A stretch of DNA of 64,000 bases from positions 186,001-250,000 of the forward strand of contig NZ_OU745373.1 in assembly GCF_916618745.1 (NCBI RefSeq), written 5' to 3'. Of the stretch, positions 44,040 through 53,900 are shown one piece after another (position 1 is the stretch's first letter; each line of letters starts with the position of its first letter). The position numbers were made by a program, and so were the translations under genes. A model generated the notes under the pieces. It saw only the letters and a list, made by a program, of their open reading frames with translations, had not been told where the DNA came from and did not search any database. The DNA comes from Cardiobacterium sp. Marseille-Q4385. GTDB lineage: Bacteria; Pseudomonadota; Gammaproteobacteria; Cardiobacteriales; Cardiobacteriaceae.

Positions 44040-46028
44040 ATGCACAAACACCTCCTCGCCACCGCCCTCGGCCTCAGCCTTGCCAGCCTTGCCCACGGCG
44101 AAACCGCACAAGAAAGCTGGCTGCACCGCACCCTGCCCGCCGAAACCGCCGCCTACGCCCGCGTACCCGGCGTGTGGTTCCTCGAACAAAACGCCCTGCC
44201 CACGAGCGCCGTGTATCAGAGCGAAGCCTACAAAAACCAAAGCCAACTCATCCGCAAAGCCCTGCAAGAAAAACTGCTCACCCTGCTACCGCCCGAAGCA
44301 GCGAACACCTTGCGACCACTACTAGAACACCTCACCTCGCCGCTCGAAGCTGCCTTCATCACCGATAACCACGGCATGACCATCCTTATCGCTAGCCATA
44401 TCGAGCAAAACAGCGCACAAGACATCCAAAAAACCCTGCAACAAGTCTTCCCCGCACCGTGGCAAGTGAGTGCCGACCGCATCCAGAACAGCGCCGAAAA
44501 AAACGCCCCCATCATCGCCTACCGCTTTGATGACAAACAAAAACGCCTGCTGCTCGCCATCAACAGCGACAACCAGCCCGATGCCCAAGTCGCCCTCATC
44601 GACAAAAACGACGGCAACGCGCCCTTTACCGCACAAGAAAACCGACTCGACCCCGAACACAACGGCCTCTACCTCTGGGCCAACCCGCAAAACCCGCTCA
44701 TCCAGATGAGCATCAGCCGACAGCAGGACATCCTGCAAAAACTCGGCCTTGACCGCGTCCAGCAAGCATCGCTCGCCTGGGCCGCTGCCGAAGGCCGCCC
44801 GCGCCTGCAACTCAGCCTCGGCCTGCCGGACAACGCCCCGCTCAACCTGCCCGCTGCGACGGCAAACAACCTCAGCACCCTGCATTACCACGGTGACATC
44901 ACTGCCCTTGCCGCCTTCACCCTGCCAAACGACGCCCAGCTGGACGGCATCCTGGACAGCAACGGCGAACTCAAAAAAAACCTGCAACAAGCCCTCGGCG
45001 TGAGTGCTGACGACCTTGCCGCCCTCGGCACCATCCACTACCTCAGCGACGACAATGGCCGCTACCTCGTCCTGCCGCAAAGCGCCAAGCCCGCGCTAAA
45101 CAGCCTCCTTGACAAACTCCAGCAAAAAGGCCACCTGAAAAACCGCAGCATGGGCCGCGACAACATCGAACACCTCGCCTTCGCCAGCCTCGCCAACCTC
45201 ATTAGCGAGGGCAATACCAACAGCACGGACCCCAGCAAAGAAGCCTTCCTCGCCCTGCTGCTTAACATCCAGAACCACTACTACCTGCGCGATGAAGGCG
45301 ACAACCTCCTCATCGCCACCCTGCCGCAACCCCTCGCCGCGCGCGCCAAAGCAGGCGACAGCGCGCCCAAACTCGGCGACTGGCTCAAAGCCGAACACCA
45401 CAACCTCGACGGCGTGAACTACGCCTACATCCAGAACCAGCGCAACCTCAGCCGCGACAGCTACTACGAAGGCCTGCGCCGCCTGCAAATGTACGCCGAT
45501 CTTGCCGGCACACCGCTCGACCTCAGCCAACTACCCGATGCCGAGAGCGCCAACCTGCCACAACAAGGCACCATCGCCCTGCGCCTGAGCGGCGGCGGTA
45601 GCAACCCCACCCTCTCGCTCGACCTGCAAAACGGCCTGGATGACCTCGCGAACCTTGCCAGCGGCACACCGGTCATTGCCATGTTCGGCATCGCCTCCGC
45701 CATCGCCCTGCCGGCGTATCAGGACTACACCGTGCGCGCAGAAATCTCCCGCCCCCTCTACGAAACCGCCGCATTGCGCGAAGCCATCGCCAGTGAGACG
45801 CCTGCGAAAGCAGGTAAAAAAGGCCAGAAAAAAGTGGCGAAGAACTACGCGGAATACATACCCGGTGACCACGTCCGCGTCGAAAACGACGACATCCACA
45901 TCACCGTGAAAAGCAAAAACCGCAGCGTGGATGGCAAAACCATCACCCTGCACTATGACCGCGCCGGCAAAACCTGGCAATGCAAAACGACACTAAGCCC
46001 GCGCTACCTGCCGCTGATGTGCCGCTAA
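44040..46028 (+). CDS. Exported protein with C-terminal type IV pilin domain
   Basis: 662 residues. A signal peptide (about 1-20, cut near AHGETAQ) leads a long soluble part (21-540) that I do not recognise and that is probably periplasmic. At about 544-565 a hydrophobic stretch GIASAIALPAYQDYTVRAEI reproduces the end of the type IV pilin alpha-1 helix. After it come a short pilin-like globular region and two cysteines, C648 and C661, in WQCKTTLSPRYLPLMC, which match the disulfide D-region at the pilin C-terminus. No prepilin peptidase site (G/FTLIE) precedes the helix, so this is a fusion that cannot be processed as an ordinary pilin. Single gene, no pil genes adjacent. Confidence 0.8.
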   Translation: MHKHLLATALGLSLASLAHGETAQESWLHRTLPAETAAYARVPGVWFLEQNALPTSAVYQSEAYKNQSQLIRKALQEKLLTLLPPEAANTLRPLLEHLTSPLEAAFITDNHGMTILIASHIEQNSAQDIQKTLQQVFPAPWQVSADRIQNSAEKNAPIIAYRFDDKQKRLLLAINSDNQPDAQVALIDKNDGNAPFTAQENRLDPEHNGLYLWANPQNPLIQMSISRQQDILQKLGLDRVQQASLAWAAAEGRPRLQLSLGLPDNAPLNLPAATANNLSTLHYHGDITALAAFTLPNDAQLDGILDSNGELKKNLQQALGVSADDLAALGTIHYLSDDNGRYLVLPQSAKPALNSLLDKLQQKGHLKNRSMGRDNIEHLAFASLANLISEGNTNSTDPSKEAFLALLLNIQNHYYLRDEGDNLLIATLPQPLAARAKAGDSAPKLGDWLKAEHHNLDGVNYAYIQNQRNLSRDSYYEGLRRLQMYADLAGTPLDLSQLPDAESANLPQQGTIALRLSGGGSNPTLSLDLQNGLDDLANLASGTPVIAMFGIASAIALPAYQDYTVRAEISRPLYETAALREAIASETPAKAGKKGQKKVAKNYAEYIPGDHVRVENDDIHITVKSKNRSVDGKTITLHYDRAGKTWQCKTTLSPRYLPLMCR

Positions 46029-46210
46029 CCCTTCACGCGCAACAAAAACCAGCCAAGCGGGCAGCCATGCCCGCTTTTGCGTAGAACGGCAGATGACCGC
46101 TCCCGAAAAATCATCCGGCTGTCAGTGCCCCGCGTCATAACGCCTGCCCTGCCAGCCTGATAGCCGGGATTGGTATAAAATCCCGCGCACCCCAGCCAAC
46201 GGAAACCCAC

Positions 46211-47482
46211 ATGACCCGCAATCTCCTCCTCCCCCTGCTCCTCGCCACCCTCGCTCACAACACCCTCGCCGCCAACGACGACAGCACATGCGACCGCGCC
46301 GCTGATCCCATTCACCCCGGCAACCCCGCAGACGTGGCCGGCGTCAGCCACATCATCTTCCAGACGGACGGCACTGATGACAGCGACGCCACAGCTAACA
46401 AAAACACCCTGATCATCACGGATGAAGCCATGTGGGACAGCCTCCGCCTCGCCTGCGAAAACAGCTACGAATCCCATCCGGAGCAGCCGCGCTACGCCTA
46501 CCAGCTCGCCCGCCTCTACGAAGCGCGCAATCATCACGTTTCCGCCGAAAAATACCTGCGCCGTGCCGCCGAACAGGGCGATCCCGTTGCACAAACCCGC
46601 TACGGCATGGAAAAAATCAACCATTGGCGCAACAAGGACGGCCTCAAATGGCTCGGTCGCGCCGCCGCCCAAGGCTACATCCCCGCCATGGAAGCCCTCG
46701 GCGACTACTATGAAAACAACACTGACATCGCCCGGGCCGCCCTGTGGTACCAGCAGGCCGCCGAAGCCAAAAGCGGTTACGCCGCGCGCAAACTCGGCCA
46801 ACTCCGCCTGACGGAAAACCGCCGCGACGAAGCACGCACCTGGCTGGAAAAAGCCGCCGCCTACGGCGACACCCGCGCCATGCTGCTCCTCGGCGATTAC
46901 CGCGACAGCGTCCCCGCCAAAGCCCTTACCTACTACCAGGCCGCCGCCGAAGCCGGCGAACAGGACGCCTACTACCCCTACGCCCGCGCCCTGCACCAAA
47001 ACGGCAAACCCGCAGAAGCCCTGACGTGGTACCGCAAAGCCGCCATCGACGCCCTGGATGGCCGCGCCGCTGAAGCCCTGGGCGAGCTTTACCTGAGCGG
47101 TAAAGAAGTGCCGCAAAACAGCGCCGAAGCCTTGTACTGGCTGCAACGCGCCCACACCGCGCACGCCGAAAACCGCCTCGGCACCCTGTTTGAAAACGGC
47201 GAAAGCATCAACCAAGACACCGCACTCGCCCTCGAACACTACAACAACGCCCTCCTCGCCGTCGATGCCGGACAAGAAGAAACCCGCCATGCGCACCGGA
47301 AAATCGCCGACCTGACCCCGGGCAACGACCGCGCCGCCGTACAAAAACGCAAACAACACTACCGCGCCGCCATCATGCTTGGCGACGACAACGCCATCGA
47401 CCCGCTCACCGCCCTCGGCGAAGACAGCGACGCCATCAACGCCCTGCTACAAGAGCGGCGTGACCAGCAAGCCCAGCCTTAA
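46211..47482 (+). CDS. Exported Sel1/TPR-repeat protein
   Basis: 423 residues. Signal peptide (about 1-20), a unique acidic region (21-95) and then about eight Sel1-like repeats (for example AEKYLRRAAEQGDPVAQTRY and EALGELYLSGKEVPQNSAEA). Periplasmic; likely a protein-interaction scaffold. A TATAAA at about 46175 may be the -10 box. The PEBP-like gene follows 30 bases downstream. Confidence 0.85.
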   Translation: MTRNLLLPLLLATLAHNTLAANDDSTCDRAADPIHPGNPADVAGVSHIIFQTDGTDDSDATANKNTLIITDEAMWDSLRLACENSYESHPEQPRYAYQLARLYEARNHHVSAEKYLRRAAEQGDPVAQTRYGMEKINHWRNKDGLKWLGRAAAQGYIPAMEALGDYYENNTDIARAALWYQQAAEAKSGYAARKLGQLRLTENRRDEARTWLEKAAAYGDTRAMLLLGDYRDSVPAKALTYYQAAAEAGEQDAYYPYARALHQNGKPAEALTWYRKAAIDALDGRAAEALGELYLSGKEVPQNSAEALYWLQRAHTAHAENRLGTLFENGESINQDTALALEHYNNALLAVDAGQEETRHAHRKIADLTPGNDRAAVQKRKQHYRAAIMLGDDNAIDPLTALGEDSDAINALLQERRDQQAQP

Positions 47483-47512
47483 CCCCCAGCTTCAATAACC
47501 CAGGAGCCTGCC

Positions 47513-47995
47513 ATGACAGCACCCTTCACCCTCACCTCCCCCACCTTCAATAACAACGACACCCTGCCGCTGCCGCAAGTCCACAACGGCGCAGGCGGCG
47601 CCAACCGCTCGCCCGAACTGCACTGGGCCGACCCACCCGCCGGCACCAAGAGCTTCGCCTTGACCTGCTACGACCCCGACGCCCCGACCGGTTCCGGCTT
47701 TTGGCACTGGTACATCATCAACCTCCCGGTAGACGTGCACAGCCTCGCGGAAAACGCCGCTGTGGACGGCCTGCCCGCCGGTGCCCGCCACGGCCGTAAC
47801 GACTATGGCGATTACAACTACGGCGGCGCATGCCCCCCGCCCGGCCACGGTGCCCACCGCTACATCTTCACCATCCATGCGCTTGACTGCGACCACCTCG
47901 ACCTGCCGCAAGACGTCACGACCGCCCGCATCGGCTTCACCGTCTGGCAGCACAGCCTCGGCAGCGCCAGCCTGACCGCTACCTTTGGCCGCTAA
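47513..47995 (+). CDS. YbhB/YbcL family phosphatidylethanolamine-binding-like protein
   Basis: 160 residues, no signal peptide. PEBP-fold motifs: NRSPELHWADPPAGTKSFAL, the ligand-site DPDAPTGSGFWHWYIINLP and the GGACPPPGHGAHRYIFTIHA block. Bacterial members are called Raf-kinase-inhibitor-like; ligand and role are unclear. Possibly co-transcribed with the Sel1 gene upstream. Confidence 0.92.
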   Translation: MTAPFTLTSPTFNNNDTLPLPQVHNGAGGANRSPELHWADPPAGTKSFALTCYDPDAPTGSGFWHWYIINLPVDVHSLAENAAVDGLPAGARHGRNDYGDYNYGGACPPPGHGAHRYIFTIHALDCDHLDLPQDVTTARIGFTVWQHSLGSASLTATFGR

Positions 47996-48080
47996 ATCAG
48001 GTGTGTCCGCACCTTTCGACACACACATAACCCTGTGATCAGCGAAGAAAAGTCCCTCCTCCCGCCTGCGGGAGAGCGGG

Positions 48081-48118
48081 TACCCATACTAAAAAATGCG
48101 AGCATTTTTATATGGGTA
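48081..48118. repeat. Long hairpin abutting the Correia-like element
   Basis: TACCCATA (48081-48088) pairs with TATGGGTA (48111-48118), and AAAAATGC with GCATTTTT inside it. The design resembles the perfect hairpin inside the neighbouring element (48168-48198). Confidence 0.7.
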
Positions 48119-48267
48119 TAGTTAAACATCTAAAAAATCGTAACGGCGTTGCGTCGCCTGACCGGGCCCCATAAAAATCGCTACGCGATTTTTATGGGAA
48201 CCCGCCGTACTACCTGTACTGTCTGCGGCGACGCGCCTTGTTACGCTTTTTTATCTATTCAACTATA
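48117..48267. mobile_element. Correia-repeat-like MITE (CREE-like), 151 bp
   Basis: Termini TATAGTT and AACTATA are inverted and begin and end in TA, the usual Correia target duplication. Inside, ACGGCGTTGCGTCGCC and, on the right, GCCGTACTACCTGTACTGTC then TGCGGC and CGCCTTGT follow the neisserial Correia consensus almost base for base and in order. A perfect 14-bp-arm hairpin (CCCATAAAAATCGC TAC GCGATTTTTATGGG, 48168-48198) interrupts the centre. Consensus recalled from the literature, not searched. Confidence 0.75.
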
Positions 48268-48498
48268 CCGGGAAATGCCGCGTAGCGACGGAGGAAGGCA
48301 AAAATACCTGCTGGCCCAACTTTCCATGGTTCGTTCTGCGGACACCCCCTCACCCCTTGTATGCTTTCCTCGCAGGACGCATGAAGCGACTTGCACAACA
48401 AACCCCAGCCGTGGCTCTCCCGCAAAGAAGCAAGAGGTTTCCTTTGTTTTTACAGCCATTTTTACAACTTTTGAGAGGTGTAGACATCTATGTCCGCC
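48268..48498. other. Intergenic DNA without a supported gene
   Basis: Short open frames exist but lack ribosome binding sites and recognisable sequence. Contains GCGTAGCGACGGA, a piece of the 146-bp unit that follows, so this may be a decayed copy. Confidence 0.45.
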
Positions 48499-48936
48499 TG
48501 GCACAAAATCCCTTCCCCGTGCTTGCGGGAGAAGGTGTCGCATAGCGACGGAAGGGGGAATAAAAGCCCAATAAATACCGCTTGACGAAGCATCGACACA
48601 CCCGCTTTGACAAGCGACGAATGCCTGTTGTGTACGAAGACGCCTGGCACAAAATCCCTTCCCCCGCAAGCGTGGGAAGGTGTCGCGTAGCGACGGAAGG
48701 GGGGAATAAAAGCCCAATAAACACCGCTTGACGAAGTATCGACACACCCGCTTTGACAAGCGACGAATGCCTGTTGTGTACGAAGCCGCCTGGCACAAAA
48801 TCCCTTCCCCCGCTTGCGGGGGAAGGTGTCGCGTAGCGACGGAAGGGGGAATAAAAGCCCAATAAACACCGCTTGACGAAGCATCGACACACCCGTTTTG
48901 ACAGGCGACGAATTTCTGTCGTGTACGAAGACGCAC
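48499..48936. repeat. Tandem array, three units of 146 bp
   Basis: Units begin TGGCACAAAATCCCTTCCC at 48499, 48645 and 48791, exactly 146 bp apart. Each holds a GC-rich hairpin (CCCCCGC...GCGGG), GTCGCGTAGCGACGGAAGG, AAAGCCCAATAAACACCGCT, GACACACCCGCTTTGACA and GTGTACGAAGACGC. Not coding in any conserved frame. Confidence 0.9.
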
Positions 48937-49073
48937 CTCAATAAAAACATTAACGCCTGATAGCCAGAGAAAATCCCCTCACCCGCTTGCGGGGGGACTC
49001 GTAGAGCTCGCACTTCAATACGACAGCGACCTCCCACTCCGCCGTTACATGAATCACCCACACCGAGACAGCC

Positions 49074-49700
49074 ATGCCCACCCGCCGCCAAACCCTGACC
49101 CTTCTTGCCGCCTTGAGCCTTGCCGCTTGCAGCCGCCGCCGCAAACACGCCGGACTACCGCGTGGCAGCACCGTCCTTGCTCTCGGTGATTCCCTGACCT
49201 ACGGCTTCGGCGCCAACCCGGACGAAGCCTACCCGCCCCGCCTCGCTGCCGTGAGCGGCTGGCACATCATCAACGCCGGACAAAGCGGCGACACCAGCGG
49301 CGGTGCCTTAGCCCGCCTGCCGCCGCTGCTGCGGGAACACAACCCGCGCCTCGTCATCATCAGCATCGGCGGCAACGACTTCCTGCAACACCTGCCCGAA
49401 CAGGAAACCCGCACCAACATCACGGCCATCATCGCTGCCTGCCGCGACGCGGACGCGGACATCATCCTCGTCGGCGAACCCGGCATCAGCCTCGGCGCCG
49501 CTCTCGGCTACCCCGGCGATCACAACCTCTATGCCGACATCGCCGCCGCCGAACGCGTGCCCTACTATCAGGGCGGCTGGTCAAAAATCCTCGGCAAAGA
49601 AGCGCTCAAATCCGACCAGATCCACCCCAATGCCGCCGGTTACGCCGCTTTCACCGAAAACTTCGCCGCCTGGCTGCGGGAAGAAGGCTGGTTGCGCTGA
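49074..49700 (+). CDS. tesA: SGNH/GDSL esterase, TesA-like, predicted lipoprotein
   Basis: 208 residues. Signal with RRQTLTLLAALSLAAC gives a lipobox (Cys19). Block I LALGDSLTYGFGA has the nucleophile Ser, block II is NAGQSGDTSGG, block III SIGGNDFL, and block V DQIHPNAAGY has the Asp-His pair. TesA enzymes hydrolyse acyl-CoAs, esters and lysophospholipids in the periplasm. E. coli TesA is soluble; the lipobox here suggests membrane anchoring. Confidence 0.92.
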   Translation: MPTRRQTLTLLAALSLAACSRRRKHAGLPRGSTVLALGDSLTYGFGANPDEAYPPRLAAVSGWHIINAGQSGDTSGGALARLPPLLREHNPRLVIISIGGNDFLQHLPEQETRTNITAIIAACRDADADIILVGEPGISLGAALGYPGDHNLYADIAAAERVPYYQGGWSKILGKEALKSDQIHPNAAGYAAFTENFAAWLREEGWLR

Positions 49701-49785
49701 GGGATAGCCGCCCAAAATACGCAAGACCGCCCTGCCCTGCTCACCGCCTGATGAAGATCCATTGTCTATAAGGAATCCGACGCTT

Positions 49786-50035
49786 CAGCGCCGGATTCCT
49801 GCTTTTCGGCAACCTCCGCACGCGACAAAAGCCGCAGCAAAGACACCCGGCGAGCTTTGCCACAAATGCGCCAAAACGCACATGACAGACTCTTTACAAA
49901 GCTGCAACGGAGGCGTATGGTTTCCTCAAAGAACAACACAAAAACCACACAACAACACGTTGTTCTCTTGGAAGACAAACATCGAAGGACACCGCATGAC
50001 AAACCAGCCGACCAATACCACCCGCAAGCCGCTGC
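49786..50035 (+). repeat. Duplicated leader cassette, copy 2
   Basis: Matches the reverse complement of 21830-22070 through the untranslated leader and the first codons of the lipoprotein signal peptide. Conserved blocks include GAGCTTTGCCACAAATGCG and AAGGACACCGCATGACAAAC. Confidence 0.85.
49951..49964. promoter_or_regulatory. Conserved palindrome, candidate operator
   Basis: AACAACACGTTGTT, perfect 6-bp arms, 31 bases before the ATG at 49996, at the same position as in the other leader copy. Could be an operator for a shared regulator. Confidence 0.4.
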
Positions 50036-50985
50036 TCTTCGCCTTGTGCCTTGCATTTGCTGCCTTGCTTTCTGCCTGTGACAAACCACAGGTGGATAAA
50101 GCGGCGAAACCCGCAGTGCAGGCAACCGCCAGTGCTGCGGCAGTAAGCTCCGCACCCACCGCCGACGGGATGCCGAATATCACCGCCGAAGACATGGGCA
50201 ACCTTGCCCGCGCTATGCACGGTGCGGCAAGTCAACAACCTGACGATGCGCCGAAGGACAAATACGGCCAACCCTACATCATTGGCAACCTCGGCGGCGT
50301 CCCGGTTAACTTGCCGTCTTCGGTGGTCAGCCTTGTCGAATACGACGACTCCCCCGGCTGGGATCCGAAAAAACTGCGCACCTACAACCCGCCGACGCGT
50401 AGCTATCAATCCGTGATTACCTCTTTCGGTTTTTATTTCTTTAACAGTGACGCGCAACTGCTGGACAACAATGATCCTGTGCTGCGCGAACGCGACGATA
50501 AAGACTGGGGTATTGATGGCTCAACAAGAGATAAGGTAGGTGTGCATATTATTTTTGATCCTCAACATCCGCCAAAATATAAAAATCTAGATTCCCAATT
50601 AGCGAGGCGCATGGACAAGGCACGGGTAGAACCGCCCTATCCTGATCATGCCAATTATTTCGAAAAAACGGCGGAAACATTGTACGGGCTGGAGGTTTAT
50701 ATCAATCCGGGTACGAATCCCAAAACAGGCAAGCCCTGGCGGGAACATGAAGATGCCAAGGATCTGTTTGTCGGGCGCGATAGTGAAGGCCATGTACAAA
50801 CCCTTATTGAATGCTCCAATAAACCTATACCAGCACCAGCTTGTCTCCAATATTTCGTATTCCCATCCCCTATAGCTATTAATATCAAAATGGATTATGT
50901 GCGCCCTCAACTTTCGCAATGGCAAAGTATTCAGCGTAATGCCATTCAATTCTTGACTAATTTTCAAACCAATACAGGAGAGTAA
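49996..50985 (+). CDS. Predicted lipoprotein paired with the RTX protein (FrpD-like position)
   Basis: 329 residues from ATG 49996 (the frame is open upstream through the leader, but GAAGGACACCGC and identity with the 21861 start support this one). Lipobox AALLSAC with +2 Asp. The mature part starts with an Ala-rich linker, then a conserved-looking globular domain: YIIGNLGGVPVNLPSSVVSL, VEYDDSPGWD, SFGFYFF, and YGLEVYINPGTNPKTGKPWR. I recall similar uncharacterised lipoproteins in other proteobacteria but no named function. Two bases separate its stop from the RTX start, so the products are made together; in N. meningitidis the lipoprotein FrpD precedes and binds RTX protein FrpC. Confidence 0.8.
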   Translation: MTNQPTNTTRKPLLFALCLAFAALLSACDKPQVDKAAKPAVQATASAAAVSSAPTADGMPNITAEDMGNLARAMHGAASQQPDDAPKDKYGQPYIIGNLGGVPVNLPSSVVSLVEYDDSPGWDPKKLRTYNPPTRSYQSVITSFGFYFFNSDAQLLDNNDPVLRERDDKDWGIDGSTRDKVGVHIIFDPQHPPKYKNLDSQLARRMDKARVEPPYPDHANYFEKTAETLYGLEVYINPGTNPKTGKPWREHEDAKDLFVGRDSEGHVQTLIECSNKPIPAPACLQYFVFPSPIAINIKMDYVRPQLSQWQSIQRNAIQFLTNFQTNTGE

Positions 50986-50987
50986 TC

Positions 50988-53900
50988 ATGGCTGTCATAA
51001 GACCGTTAACCGCTGCCGATATTGACCGTTTAAGAGATAAGGCAACTGATAGAAATGGCGTCAACGAGATATATCAAGAACTAAATGATAGAGGTTATTC
51101 TAGTGCGGCATGGGCAAGAAACGAATATGATCGGGGTACTGCATACGGTGCAGCCAATGCTGTTTACTTCAACAACCAGAACGCCAGTGGAAACATCAAA
51201 ATGAATGATGAGCTGGCCGATAAACTCTATCGAAATACAGCCTTACGGTATCTTGATGCACTGTCAGATCAACTTGGTGAAAAATCTGAAGTTAGCCGTG
51301 ACGCCACTTATGATGAAAGACGTAACGCGCGTGATCTCGGTAGCCTAGATAGTGACATAGATCCTAGGAATAACCAGTCTGTACTAGATCCCTTTATGGA
51401 TATTATGAAGCGGCGTTCTGGGGCGCAACAAGCGGAAGAAAATTATCAAAGAATGATGGATAACGGTTCGATTGATAATGATGCCATACGAACAGCTGCG
51501 CAAGGATTCAGGAATGATTCAGATGCCTTTAAAGCTGCTCTCGCAGATAGAGGAGATGACTATGATAAAAAAGGAGTTGGCATGGCATCTCCACTAACGG
51601 ATAGTGACATAGAAGGCATATCAAATTCTATGATTAATTACGCTAACGCAGTACAACAAGATCGCAAACTGCGAGGGATGTTTGATACCATTGGAGAAAT
51701 CACTAAAAATAGTCCTTCTTACGATCACGACACTGCATCTATTGCAGCAGGAGCCAATAATATGTATGGCTCACAATTCAACCGTAATTTAATGGAATTT
51801 AACCATAGTATAGAAGGACGAATTATTTATAGTATTTTGAATGCAACGGCTGCTACTGGAGGCGCTTCATTAGGTTTGAAAGGCCTAATAACTTTTGCCG
51901 AAAGTGCATCCGCTTTTGCCAATGGATGGCGTATGATTGATGCCATAAAAGCAGCCAATGGTCTTTATAGTGCAATGGGATATGGGGCGATATCAGGCAC
52001 TGCCGGCGCACAAATTATTAATGGAAACCAAAATATAGATCCTTTAAAGAATTTTATAGAAGCACTATTGAAAAAGAAAGCCTTAGATAAACTTCCAGAA
52101 GTTACTCGAGAAACAATAAAATTCATTAAAAATATGTATGATCAATTTTTGGGCGGAGAAAAAAGAGAGATTTCATCTAATAATGGAGATGATAATAATA
52201 ATGATGCAACTAAACCTATCCCTGACGACGGCACTATCCCGGAAGATCAAATTATCCGCCATGACTACATACCGGTAATTAACAAGGAAACGGGTGAAAT
52301 CGAGATGGTGGATGTCGGTAAAGCCCGTATGCAAGCTTTCGCTAAGAAGATGGAGGATTACCTCAACGACCCCAACATTACAAGAATATTTAGAAACTTA
52401 TTGCCTTCGCAAATAAATGTTGGTTCATGGCTGAACATTGCCCCTGCTGCTTGGTACAAACTGTTCCGCAGCGCTTTCTACTATCAATACGACCCCCTCG
52501 CCCTTGACCTGAACGGCAACGGCATTGAGACCCTCGCTGCCAATGGTCATGACGGCGCCTTATTCGACCACGAGCGTCTCGGTATCCGCACTGCCACCGG
52601 CTGGATACACAGCAACGACGGCATCTTGGTGTATGACCGCAACGGCGACGGCAAAATTAACGACGGCGGCGAAATCTTCGGCGACAACACCCTGCTCAAA
52701 AATGGCAAGACCGCCGCGCACGGCTTTGAAGCTGCCGCTGATCTGGACGACAACGGCGACGGCAAGCTGGATGCCGCCGACAGCGCCTTTGGCAAACTCG
52801 GCGTCTGGCGCGACCTCAATCACAACGGCATCAGCGAAGAAGGCGAAATCTTTGCGCTCAAAGACCTGCGCATCAAGTCGCTCAATCTTGGCTATACACA
52901 GGCGGATAAAGACCTCGGCAACGGCAACACCCTCGCCGAAGTCGGCAGCTACACCGATGAAGACGGCAACGAACACATCATGGGCGATCTGCGCCTCTCT
53001 GCTGACCGTCTGCACAGCCGCTACAGCAACAGCATCCCGCTTACCGACGAGCAGCAGCAGGAAGTGGACCTGCGCGGCAGCGGCAGACTGCGCGACCTGC
53101 GCGAAGCCGCCGCCCAGTCTTCCGAACTGGCGGAAGTGTTGCAGCAGTACAAAAATGCGGCAACCAAAGAAGAACAATTGGCGCTGCGCCACAAACTGCT
53201 CAAAGCTTGGGCGGATACCGATCCGCAGCGAATAAAAGACTTCTTCGCCAGTGCACTCATGATGCAAAGTGAGGGGCGTCAAGGCATCGGCCTCACTCCG
53301 TCTCAAGTTAAGCATATGGGCGAGATTGTGGTGATGGGTTTTTGGGATCTTATCGGCCAACCCGATCCGAAAAGACAAAAACAGGCCGAGCTGAACCGCA
53401 GGATCGCCATTCTCGATGCCTTTACCGGCACCCGCTCCCCAAACCTCTACTACTTCAGCAAAGAAGAAGCGCAGCATATCGTTGATACCGTCAACGATAC
53501 CTATGAACGCCTCGCCGACAGCCTCTACGACGGTTTACTCTTCCAAACCCGCCTGCGTCCTTATCTTGATGCCATACGTCTGCGCATCAATGAAGCCGGC
53601 GAATATGGCATTGACTACAGCGGCGTATCCGCACTCTTCACCGAAATTCACAAGAAAAATCCCGGCAAAGCCTTCACCGACCTCGGCGAACTGCTAGCCA
53701 AAGGCAATGCCGACGGTAAAAACACCGCAATGGCACCACTGGCCGAGCAATTCGTGCAATTTGCCGCCGAAGCGGAGCAAAACGGTACTTTCGCCCAATA
53801 CGCTGACGTCCTCGGCAAAAAGAACCTGGAAACCCTGGGACACCGCATCGGCAGCGACGGTAATGACAGCTTGAGCGGCAATGAGAGCGCCAACTATCTT

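Noticed and set aside
48149..48574. 141-codon frame after the PEBP gene
   Set aside because: It lies within the Correia-like element and repeat DNA and lacks any family likeness.
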